From: Dermacentor variabilis
Lineage: Eukaryota; Arthropoda; Arachnida; Ixodida; Ixodidae
Length of the DNA: 64,000 nt
Direction of reading: 5' to 3'
Assembly (NCBI RefSeq): GCF_050947875.1
Contig: NC_134574.1
Span: 155,026,051-155,090,050, forward strand
Shown piece after piece: positions 51,451-63,400 of the stretch. Each line of letters starts with the position of its first letter. The stretch's first letter is position 1. The notes beneath the pieces are model-generated. The model saw nothing but the letters and a program-made list of their open reading frames with translations, did not search any database and was not told the DNA's origin. A program made the position numbers and the translations under genes.

Positions 51451-54400
51451 GTAAGTTCACCACCGATCGAGATCGGAACCACCTGTTGATTCACGCCTAG
51501 CGCGCAGCCGCTATCCTTGCAATAGCCGCGCGGTGTTCGAAAGAAAAACGCACGATCCCCTCGGTTATAGGCGTCGGCCCAGACGCCCAGTTGCATGTAT
51601 ACTTGCATTCGAAAGAAAGTGTCAACACTCGCCGCGTCGGTGCTAGGCGCGCCGTCGGTTTCCTCGGCGCACTCGGTGCGTTTGAAAGGCGTGGCGATGG
51701 AATAAGAAGTAGCGGTACCAACGCGAATGGCCTTGTTGACAGCAGCGCTCCTCGTTGTGGGGGTGCCCCTTTTTTTGCGAGCGCGAGGTGCGCGTTGGCG
51801 TGCTGTGTGGGCGGCGGCCAGCGCGCGCCAAGCATGCGTCCCGAGGCGAGACTACCCGCCACCCCCGAGGAACCGTGCTCAGCTGAGACCGTGCCCCTGC
51901 TGCAGGTCAAGCTCGAGCGGGTGCTGGGTCTGACGGTGACGAGCAGCGCGGCGCTTGACTGCGATCCCAGCTCGGGCTTGGTCGCCTATCCAGCCGGGTG
52001 AGTACACCACCGGCAGCGCCCATCTAGCTGCCAGCGGCAGCGCTTGATGTTTTCGTCCGTGTCTTGTGTGGTGTGTTATGGTCGCCTAATTGGCGGTCTT
52101 GGTAATGATGGACTGGTGAATACATGAACAGATGAAACTCGGCACTCGCGGCTTCGATCGCGATCGAGCGTCTTCACACGGCCACTTTTGATCGCGATCG
52201 GGCCGTATACGGATCGAAATTATCGACCTCGATTAGCTCCCACCCCCAGCCTGCGCGAAGCAGGAAATAGCGACCGACAAATTCGATCCCGATCAGGCTC
52301 GATCGCGATCGAAAGTGCGCCGTGTGACACCCGTATGACGTACATACCATGATCGATGTTGTAATTTAAGATATCATCAGGCTTTTAATAGCAGTGTTTT
52401 TTTTTTTTTTGCTCTTTTTGCTAATACCAAGTCAGCACGCTGTCATGCCAGGTGTATATATATTGGCCATTATGCTTTGGTGCAACAACTACACTATTAC
52501 GTACTGTAATCTGAGTCATCTGTGGTTCCTGTGCCAGTATATTACTGTAGTATGCAAGTATGGCTGCCAAGTGTGCAAACCATGTTGTACTAAACATCTG
52601 CCATTCTGGACCTTCCATCTGCGCTTTCCATACCCTACACTATTGGTACCTACCTTTGGTAACTGTATCAAAGTTGTGTTGAAGCAACATTCAAGTGCAC
52701 ATTGTGAGAGTACAAGGTCAAGTTATGCCAGCTTTGCCATTTTAAGTCAGACTTGCATTGGCAAAGTAGACAATGCGACAAAAGGATTTCATATTGTCCC
52801 ATTGTTGTGACGGTGCCAAGCGACAACCGTGATAATCCATTGAAAAACGAACACACTTCAAAAATTAAAACAATATGTGACAGTATGACGATGGGGTTGG
52901 GAATATGTTCATGGATGTCAGCATCTCCTTTTATCATACAGCATAGTAGCTCGACAAAAACAAAATGACCTTGTACACAGGGTAACTAGTTCAGTTGTAG
53001 TATTACTGTTTTTGACACCTCTTAGTGCATTGTCGTAATTGAGTAAAAAAATTTTTGTGGTTTCTAGCCTGGAGTTTTGCATTGAAGTACTCATGTAAGA
53101 ATTAAACCTGAATACTTTTATCAAAGTGGTCCATTCACAGTACACCCAACATCACTATGACACTTGCAGCTATATAAAATGAATCAAGCATATATGACTT
53201 TCACTTAATTTTTATTGCATGTTTCCTGAATAAGATTTTTTTATTGCTTTAGGCATTGGGTTTTAATCGAACAAGAGATTAACAGGATTAGATGTCAAGA
53301 AGAGGAAGCTGAGCACAATATCAGCATGGAGAGTCTTCATTGTTTGTGTCTGTATGTCGTTCTAGCTTCTCTAATGTAACAATGTTTGTCATCACCTGCC
53401 CTCCCTAACATTATCCTGATGAAACCATCTTGCCATATTTTTGTTTCCCCAGTCTTGCTGGCTCTGTTTCTGAACACTGATAAAAATGGGCAGAGCGCCA
53501 CCAGCAAGGAACATGCTTAAACTTCTTCCATGTGATTGTGGTTTGATCTGTTGCATTGCTTTTTCTGTTTGAACATTAACATAGCTTCCAACTCTTCCAA
53601 ATGTTTCGTAAAGTTTATGAATTTGAGCACATTCTGTGACATTACGAAAGTTGCATTAGGCTTCATGAAACTTGTTTCACTTGAGTTTGCCAACTTGCAG
53701 ACTCACAAACTTTCTTTGGGCATGTTGAAAGAACCAATATGCAATGTACAGTAGGCGCAAGTAGAAAACATTCCAGGCGAGGACAATTACTGAAGTTCCA
53801 CAGGATTGCATCTAGCATTGTAGTACTACTGTGGACTTCAGCAGTTCGATCCTGTGAAACGTTATCCAGCATTTATTGCCAGTCATTATCATCAGCTTTG
53901 AAACTTAACCACCAAGATAATTGTTAAGACTTTCTGGTGAGAATAAAAGTGATAGCAGACATGTTGGCACTGTGCTCATGCTGTCAAAGATTTTGTTTGT
54001 TTGAGGTGCACAGCAGCACCCATTCACATGCGTGCTGATTTTGTACACTATCTTTCAGGTGTGCGCTGGTGTTGTACAACACACGCAAGAACCGGCAGCA
54101 GCATATCTTGAATGCATCCAAGAAGACCATCACATGCTTGGCCTTCTCTTGGGATGGCAAGTACCTGGCCACTGGCGAGGTAGGTGCAGTGCACTGGCTT
54201 GGCGACTAGCTTGACCACTGACCACTGTCCTTGCAGTGCGGGCATCAGCCACACGTGCGCATCTGGGATGTCGCTGAGAAGACCCAGGCAGCTGAGTTTC
54301 CGGGCCACAAATTTGGCGTCACCTGCGTGGTATGTTGTGTTTGATTACTGCAGCATTGTCAGCGTAATTTTACTGGGTCCCTCTGACACTAAGACATGAA

Positions 54401-57400
54401 ATTGGAACTGTAAATCTTAGTCCAGCTCAAAACAGTGTGGTTGCGCAGATGAAGGAGCCAACCATGCAAGGGGCTGACTAGCAAATGTTTTATTGACTTT
54501 AATAAGCATGCTATAATGCCAAGAAACAAGCAAGTAAAAGGGCCAGAGAATGTGTTTGTCTTCAGCTGAACTACCTCCATCTTTAGATCTTGTTTGGGTT
54601 CTGTTCAACAACTTCCTCCTGTGCAGGCGTTCTCTCCCAACCTCAAATATGTGGTCTCAGTGGGCACCCAGCATGACATGGTGGTCAACGTGTGGGACTG
54701 GCGCAGCAACACTAAGCTGGCCTCAAACAAAGTGTCAGCCAAGGTAAGGGGCCCACTGCGTGTTTCCGTGCCTTCCCATATAAACCAGAATCTTTTACTT
54801 TCGAACCTGCGTTTAGAGCAAGTGCACTATCTCAACCCCTTTCACCATCTGTCGGCACTACCGACATAGGGGCTGCAGGTTTGTGACGGGAAGGATATGT
54901 GACTCTGCGGTATCCTTCTTGCTCAGTTGCCAGTTCCTGCAGCCCCTGCAAAAGATGATTGCCACCTGTAGGCACTCCAGATTCTGGTCTATAGACACAG
55001 CTTCCTTCTCTGCAGGTCAAGGCAGTGTCCTTCTCCTCTGGTGGGCACTACTTTGTCACCGTGGGCAACCGCCACGTCAAGTTCTGGTACCTGGAATACT
55101 CTAGGGGGACTAAGGTATGCTACCCATGCATGTCTTTTATGCCAACTGGGTTTTGATTGTGTTTTAATGTGCTGTTGTTGATAACTGTGGCTGTGCCTCC
55201 TGTACTGGTATGGTGTTTATAATCATGGAGTAAAGAAAAAGCTTTGCAAGGCAACCTCCTCTTACGCTGTTCTCCCCAGTCTTTCACTCAGGGAATCATG
55301 GGAAATATGCATATTGCACGTTAAATTTTGGGAACAGCAAGTGCTATACATGGCCTAATTTGTGGTCCGTGTGAGTGCTGCTGGCTTCTGAAGTTGCCGC
55401 CTTTTTCTCCACGTTATGCCGTTTGCTTTCTCCTCGTTGCATTTGGTGCCTTTCATTCTCGGCCTCAGTACCTGGAAACATTGTTGCCATTGCAACAGCA
55501 ACACTAACTCCAGAGTGTCTGCATAATTAGCCATGCATTACAACTTTTGAGCATCTCCGCGAGCGGCTCGGTAGACAAGCAGGCTATGAACCCAGCTCAG
55601 CAACACAGGATGACTAGCAAAGACTGCTTGCCATCACGTGCATGAGTGCTTTTCCCATGGTGCCTCTTCTTAATTTTTAGCACAAGGCTTCAAGATTATC
55701 ACATGACGCTCCCTCCTAGTTTTTTTTCTTCCTCCCGCCATGTTTGTAATTCGCTATTGGAAAATTCCTTCACTTGTGAGAAGAAGCTCTATGCCAGCAG
55801 GTGACCCTGTATGCCTTGCAGTACAAGCCCGAGCCTGTGCCTCTGATGGGCCGGTCGGCCATTCTCGGGGACCAGCGTAACAACTACTTTTGTGGCGTGG
55901 CCTGTGGGCGGGGTGAGTGCCAAGGAAGCACCTTTGCCATCACCCGGTCGGGCCTATTGTGTGAATTCAACAGCCGCCGCCTACTTGACAAGTGGGTGGA
56001 ACTCAGGGTGAGTATACTCCCTTGCTCTGCCTTGTTCCCAGCTACTAGGCACAGCTGTCTGTGTGTCACCTTGTTGGGCTGGTGATTGATTCGGGAACAA
56101 GGTTCAGAAGCATGTCTTTAGGCTACTGTGTCTGTTGCAGCAAAATGGGTAATGGGGGTTATACAGTTGAAGGGGGGAGGAGGGGGGGCTAGAGGAACTG
56201 GGAGGTTATGTTTGTTCTTTATTTATTATAAATGAACATGCCTGTAAATGGAAGTTATTTTTCTGAGTTATGTAACAACACATATATGGCGCTTTTAGGT
56301 TAGGCAGATATTTTTTCTGTCATCTGTTAACAGCTTTTTCATTTTTAATTTTTTTTTTGTCACTAATGCTTTTATTGTGCTGCTCCCACTATAGAGGCAG
56401 TTGCCTAGACGAGCTGCTGTTTGATGCAGCTTTTTGCTACTGCCCTCTTCTGCTTGTTCGAGGAAAAATAAACATGATTTCATTTGGGTGACCATAAGGA
56501 AAGAAGTGCCCTTTGCTTCGGTCTACCCCCCTGTGCAGAGCAGCTGTGCAAACTGCATCACTGTGGGGCGGGACTGCCTATTTGTGGGCTGCGCGGACGG
56601 TGTGGTGCGATGCTTCAGTCCATCGACGCTGCACTTCCTGGCAACGCTGCCACGGCCACACCCGCTAGGACTGGATTTGGCCCTTGCAACGGGAGTTGGG
56701 GGTGCCCCCCCTGTCGTCGTGGGAGGAAGCTCGGCACCACCTCGTCACCCTCACACAGTGGCACTCTGCTTCGACGAGGTGCATCGGCGGTTGACGTGTG
56801 TCTACAACGACCACAGCCTGTTTGTGTGGGACGTGGGTGACCTGAAGCGCATTGGAAAGTGCCACTCCTACCTCTTCCACAGTGCCTGCATCTGGGGCAT
56901 TGAGGTCAGTGGTCTGAAAACTTTCAGGTGAACATTGCTGAATGTTGTTAGCTTTAGCTTAGACGCTGTTGATCGTCCTGGGTTTTTGTTCTGTTATGAA
57001 GGTGTTGCAGGTTGTGAGGGTTTGCAACTTGCGGCTCCCTGGGAATTCTGAATGCTCCGCAAAATAGTTGGATTGCAACCAACCTGTACTTTGTATTGTC
57101 ATAGGCATGTTTCATGTCAAATGACTTTGATTGTTGTACCTGTTTAAACTTGTGCAGGTGTCATTGAAGGGCCTTTTCAGAAACACGTTTGGTATATGAA
57201 CAGGGTGGAAGTGACCAGCCTAGAGCCTCACCAAGTGGTCTTCATTTTGTGGGGCACTATTCAGCGTTATGGTTGCCTGAGTGGTACAGTTCGTTGCAAT
57301 GCGTAAGAAAGTTCAGGACAAGTTCATTTTCTAAGCTGCTTGTAACATAGCTGAATATGGTTGTTGTGAAATGCATTCCCTTTCTGAAAGTCAAATCACT

Positions 57401-60400
57401 CTGCAGCTCTTCTGTTTTGCCTCAGGGTTGGCGGGGCGTGATGATGCTTGACAATGATGGTGCATGCACAACCTGAGAATGGCATTGCGAGTAATGTGTC
57501 ATGCTACAGTTGCTGGTCACTTGCCAACCTGAAGCTCTGCCAATGCTCTAGGGAAACCATACTGGAGGGCTCCAAAATTGCACCACTTCCTGAACACATG
57601 CGAAGTGCTTTTCACCTCCACGACTGTGCACTCAGCAACTCTTCTGATGCTTGAATCATTTATCAGTTAGGAGTGTAGTGTGATGTCACTTATCTGCAGC
57701 CCTGTTGGCCCTCCTGCACAACGTTCACACGAAAATATGTCACTGTTGTCGCGTGGTTGCTTGTGATACTGGTTGTGGTGTTCTTCATCCATCTGTGTCT
57801 GAGAGAGGTTCACGCTCAGACTGCTGGACTCTGCAGTTTGAGCAGTTGTCTCATTTAAAGGCGCCCTGCTAAACCTTTTTGCCAAAACGGAGAATACACT
57901 AGAGTGAGTGCAGTGCCTTTCAGTGAATATACTATTCCCCAAAAAAGTGTTTGAAGAGGATCTAATAATAACACAGATATTCTTTCTTTCTTTCTTTCTT
58001 TCTTTATTGATTTATTTAAGACAATCTTCAGATTGTCTTAAATAAATCAATAAAGAAAGAAAGAAAGATATTAGTGTGTATTTTACAATTTCCCCTCAAC
58101 ACCATGTTTTCTCTTGGCTGTGGCAGCACTGAAAGCAATACCTTGCCTATTCCTGCTTTCCTATTAATCCATTAGCTTTTCTTAACTTGTTCCTCAGTTT
58201 CATGTTGCCGGTCGCCATCCCCAGTACAAACCATGGCAGTGTGCCAGAAGGTGCTTCCATTGGGGAAAGTGCACACAATGCCACCAATGCGAGATAGGAG
58301 TTTGGTCATGTGATACAAAGCTTGGTTGCCTTCAACACCACCAGATGGTGTTGCTCTCTGCAAAAAACCTGGGTACTGGAAACAGCAGATCAGGAAGGAA
58401 GCGTTTTATGATAACTCAAGAGGCAGTGTCCTACTCTTTGAAGCTAGGTCAGGATGTCTTAGAACGCGCAGCTATAAAAAGAAATTTAACGAAGAAGACA
58501 CATGTACAGTGTATGGTAAATCTGTAAAAACAATAGAACACCTCATACTAAAATGTGGTGGTATTCATCCCGATGTCGATGTGGTCATAATCACGCTTCC
58601 TGAGGCCCCGGGGGGTAGAGATAACAATATCATGTAAATAAATATGCGGTGGAAATTACGAAGAAGCGATTGGAAGATTGGTGGCTCAAAAGCAAAGAGG
58701 TGACATAAGGTAGAAAGTCTAGGAAGACGTATTTAAAGAAAATGGCCAATTTTAATAACTTCCAACACAGTTAAACAAAAATAAAAAGCTGAGCATGGTG
58801 GCAACTGCCATCACCCTGTTTCAATGTGGACGCTCCTACCTTCCATCCATCCATACAAAAGAAAGAAAGAGAGAGGGAGAGAGAGATAGGTAGGACATTG
58901 GGCAAAATAAGCACAAGAGCTTGGTGGTGCAACCTACCACTCCCTTTCAAAGGGGATGCTTATAGCAGCTATCCATCCATTCATCCACAAGTGTTGGAAC
59001 CCACTGATTGTACCCGCAGTATTGTGGAAGTTTTGCCACAGCGTTGTCACACCTCGCCTTTCCCTTAGTGAGTTGGTGGCGGTGCGAGCGTTTGTTGCCG
59101 TGTCGCATTAACCAGGTGGTGTTTACAAGAGCGCCGGTGGTGGCTTGCTCAGTGCTGTGCTGCACACCTGACTGCACCAGTGTGTGCTTAGAAAGGCAGT
59201 GAGTACTCGAGCATCGGAGAAGAGCTTAGCAATTTGAACCGGAATGCTATAAAACATTCTTTACCTTGAATTGTCATGAAGGAAGCAGGACCTTCCGATC
59301 CCCCAAGCAATGCGGTGAGATCAGGAGCGAAAATGCCTAGCCCACATCACAGCTCACATTTAAACATTGTTACTTGCTTGTAACCATCGTATGATATTCC
59401 TTTTTTCTTCTTTCCACAGTGCACTAATGGTAACCCTTCAAGGTTGGCATCTTACAAATGTGCTGTAGAACAACAGAAGAACACTGACAGTATGAGCAAC
59501 TTATGTATGACAGTATGAGCAACGTTAACAACTACTACTTTTCCATTTACTAAAAGATTGCAGGGCTGTGCATGCATGTGCAAGCTTAGCTTTCACTTAG
59601 GAGTAATGGCTGGGGTCTGTGGGCTGTCTTGCGGGTGTACGATGTCTTAGGCCAGGCTTATTAGAGATTGCCTTGAAGCTGCAGAAGAGAGGGAGTGACC
59701 TTTTCTGTGAGATTCTAGGCTCCCTGCTCATGCAAGAGAATAATATATTTGGCTTGCATGTTCGTGGCGACATTGTTGACAGACTGCGAACATTTTCTTA
59801 CTGTGTCAAAAAGTGTTGCAGCCATATAATGCAACAAACATGTCACGCAAACACGGTTGTTATTTGGCAGACTTGTGCTGCAGGAACCAAACAACTCAGT
59901 AGCGGGAGTATCGACAAGCAAACTGACGGGTTGTTGAACTTAAAAATCTTGCAGCTTATATTTGACCCCTATATAAATGGCGTCTGCACACATTTCAGAT
60001 ACAATGGAGGCCATTGTAAATATTTCAGAAGATATTGCAGTTATAGCGGTCAGTGGCACAAGTGAGTGATCTTATTAGAAGATGCTGAAACAGTTTCAGT
60101 CTTAGAACAATAGGACACCGAAGAACTTTCCTGTAGGCAATTGCGTAATGGTAAGAAACGGTTCAGTGTCAGGTTCAGTGTTATTACAGCAAACATGACT
60201 GATGACGGCACTATAATTTTGATACCATATGATGATGGCAGTATCATTTTTATGGCATGCTTTCAATGTGGACTGATCTACACGAATGTTACAGCCTGCA
60301 GCTGGGTAGTGTAGTAAGCCTTTCATGTTGTGAGCTCATTTCTAAGCTTACTTATTTCCATTTTCTCAGAAATCACGGGACTGTCTTATCTTTGTTAATT

Positions 60401-63400
60401 TCTGAACACATGACCGAATTTGAGATTGCACACCCATCAAAGGGTAAGTTGCTTATATACTAGTTGCAACCCTAGAAAGTTACATTTGACATTGGTCAGT
60501 GAACCAATTTCATAAATGTCACTGCACAGAACTACCCGGCCAGTGGAGATCTGCTGCCAGCTGGCACTTTTCTTACCTGTTCGAGTGACGACACGATCCG
60601 AGTATGGAACCTGGATCGAGCGGCAGCTGGCAGTCGCAACATCTACTGTCCCGTAAGTGCCGTTGCCATCTTGGGGTCGTCCTTCCTTACCAGTGTGTGG
60701 TCTCACCCAGGAACTCCTCAGTATCCTGTACATGGATCCAAACCTGACCTTCATCTGCGACGCCGACTTCCAAGGTGAGAGCATGACAAGCTGCCCAGTA
60801 TTTGGATTGGCTCCGAAGTTCTTGATGCACAGCAAATGTGTTTTTTCAACCTGCTTTTCAATTGGCCACTTATTGCATGCTCTTTTTGGGCAGCTTAAAT
60901 GTGCAGCAATGTTGTAAGCAGTCGCTTTGTGCAGGTGGCAGCAGTGACAAGGTGGACACAACGTACGATGGCAAGAACGGTGTACGCTGCCTCTGTATCA
61001 GCCCGAATGGGAAACAGCTAGCCTCAGGCGACCGCACGGGCAACATTCGGTGCGTTGGGCATGTCATTCTCTATGGATGATTACATTTAGCTTTAGCAGG
61101 GATTGTTGACAGTAAAGTGCTGGATTTCTCCTACCTTTGCTTGTTCCATTGTGCATTCTGCATACTGTGCCAAAGTGCAACTTCTTGCTGGCATGCATTA
61201 CAGCAAATTCTAAGGGGATTGCTGAGGAGGTGAGATGATCACAGCTTACTACAAGCAGCTACTTGTCGCATTTTCGTCACATTTTCTTGGGCTTCGTCCC
61301 ATTGTTGGTCTATCATCCTCAGAAACAGCATCAATTAATCAATTAATTTGTTACTGCACATTAAATGCTTTAACAGCATCCTATTTGATGCATATTCTTG
61401 AATTTGTGTGTCTCTTAGCTTAGTTGCACATTTATATGGCATAAACTGGCACACTCATTGCGTGCACATCACTCATGGGAAAAGGATAATTCAGCTTACA
61501 AATTAGTCACCATTGCCGCTTAACACAGAATTGTCTTCTAATCCGTAAACATGCCACAACCTAGATAAAATCATGTTCTGTTGTTAACTTGCTAGGTAGG
61601 CTGTTGCCAATGCACAAACATGGTTTCATATCTTGTTGTGTAATGTGCAGCCAATTCTTGGGCCCATTTTCTTGAAGAGAGGTGCATATTATAATTGGGT
61701 AAATACGATGGTGATGATGTGTAGTGTTTAATACGCAAGGGCTAGGTGTGCCCATCATGCGCCAAGCATTGATCGTATGTTTTCAGTGTAGCACAGAATT
61801 GCAAAGGGTAGGTGTAACACGTCTATAGAAGGGCCTAAATACACTTGCTGTAAAGTGCATAAAATATATATGTATTTAAATTACATCAATGACTACTGAG
61901 GTGTGCTATGATCGTAAAAGATATATGTTACAAGAACATGATATAACAAATATGGGTCATTCACAGTAGCACTACTGCCTCACCAGGGCCCTTAAAGGCC
62001 AACAGCAAAGAAATTTCACTTGTTTAAATTGGTTATGAATGAGGGGTACATAGTTACTACTGAAGCAATCTTGGCAAAGTTGCAGGGCTGGTGATTGTAT
62101 AATTTTCACATTAGCAGCCTTAAATGGCACCTGAGCAGACGACGCATGCACCTGGTGGTTGCCAGGTGTGATGCAAGTCCCACAACATTGCTTCTGCGAT
62201 GTTATGGGACTTGCGGGAAGGTGCGGGCAACAGCTGATCTCGGAGTTCTTGCCGAGGAATTATGTGTTCTTAGCCTTGCGTCACTTCTGGTGAGCAGTAA
62301 TGATGGGCATTTTTTTTGTTCCAGTTACGGTGTAAAAATTGGTTATTTTTGCAAGCCTTATGCGACTCACCCACTCATATTTCAAACGTAAAATGTTGCA
62401 TGGAGGCTGCTCTGTATCGCCTGTATTTAAAAATAAGCTATTTACAAAGCCTAAAATTTTGTTGCTGTTGACCTTTAAGTGCAAGGGCCTGAAGGCATGT
62501 GCTGTGCAAAATGCTACTATTGCAGCTGCAGCTTCTGGTGAGAAGATGGGTAACGAAACACAACATCTGATACTACCACCCGGGGGAGAATGAAGGAATG
62601 GAAGGGGCCTTTCATGCGTTCTTAGCTTGCGACTGACTGTAGTCTCTTGTTCCATCTGTGCACAGTATACACCAGCTGCAAAGGACAGGTGCCCAAGAGG
62701 TCTGCAAGATCGAGGCTCACGACTCTGAAGTGCTGTGCCTCGAGTACTCGGGGCCTCCAGACGAGGGTGGCAGGCTGCTGGCCTCGGGCAGTCGTGATCG
62801 CTTCGTGCACCTCTTCGATGTGGACCAGGATTACGCCTTCCAGCAGACGCTGGATGACCATTCATCCTCCATCACAGCCGTGCGATTTGTGCGGGGAACC
62901 CCGCCAGGCACACTGCAGATGATTTCCTGTGGCGCTGACAAGTCAATAGTTTTTCGGAAGGCGCAACAGGTGGGTAGGCCATGTGGATATCTTCCGTTTT
63001 GGACAGCCAACTCTTGCAGCTGTGTGGTCCTTCTTTCTCTGTAAAGGTGTACGAATATTCGAAACTTTCATATAACACAGTATACATAGAAAACGAGAAG
63101 TTATGTAGTGTACCGCGCTACGTTGCTCAGGGAGGCAGACTTTTCCTGCTAAACGGCTATCATTTGCAATCACCAGCTAGTTCTGAGGATGTGAATAAAC
63201 TTCTTGTTAATAGCAGCTAGTGCTCTGTTTGTGCTTTTAATAAACAGTTCTTTATAATGTGCACTGTAAATGTAGAAATTTGCTAACGTTGCGAATATGC
63301 TACGATGTTACCATCGTTTTGTACTGATGCTGAAAATGGGTGTGAATTACTTAGAACTGTTTGGAAAGTATTTGACATTTGCTCTGTTTCTGGCACCATA

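Larger units (their letters stand above)
50500..52020. other. CpG-rich island at the WDR62/MAPKBP1 5' end
   Basis: CG dinucleotides are frequent here (for example 51390-51450 and 51640-51860), in contrast to the AT-rich introns around it. It covers the proposed first coding exon, intron 1 and exon 2. Estimated by eye. Confidence 0.55.
56905..60529. other. WDR62/MAPKBP1 intron 8
   Basis: It holds the perfect palindrome at 57989 and the LINE remnant with its 3' tail (58326-58990). A 148-codon frame at 59619-60065 has no recognised domain. Confidence 0.6.

Noticed and set aside
57989..58068. CRISPR-like or bacterial terminator hairpin
   Set aside because: A single palindrome in a eukaryotic intron, with no spacer-repeat array and no bacterial context.
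59619..60065. 148-codon + frame in WDR62/MAPKBP1 intron 8
   Set aside because: No recognisable domain and no family similarity; not consistent with the neighbouring exons in phase.
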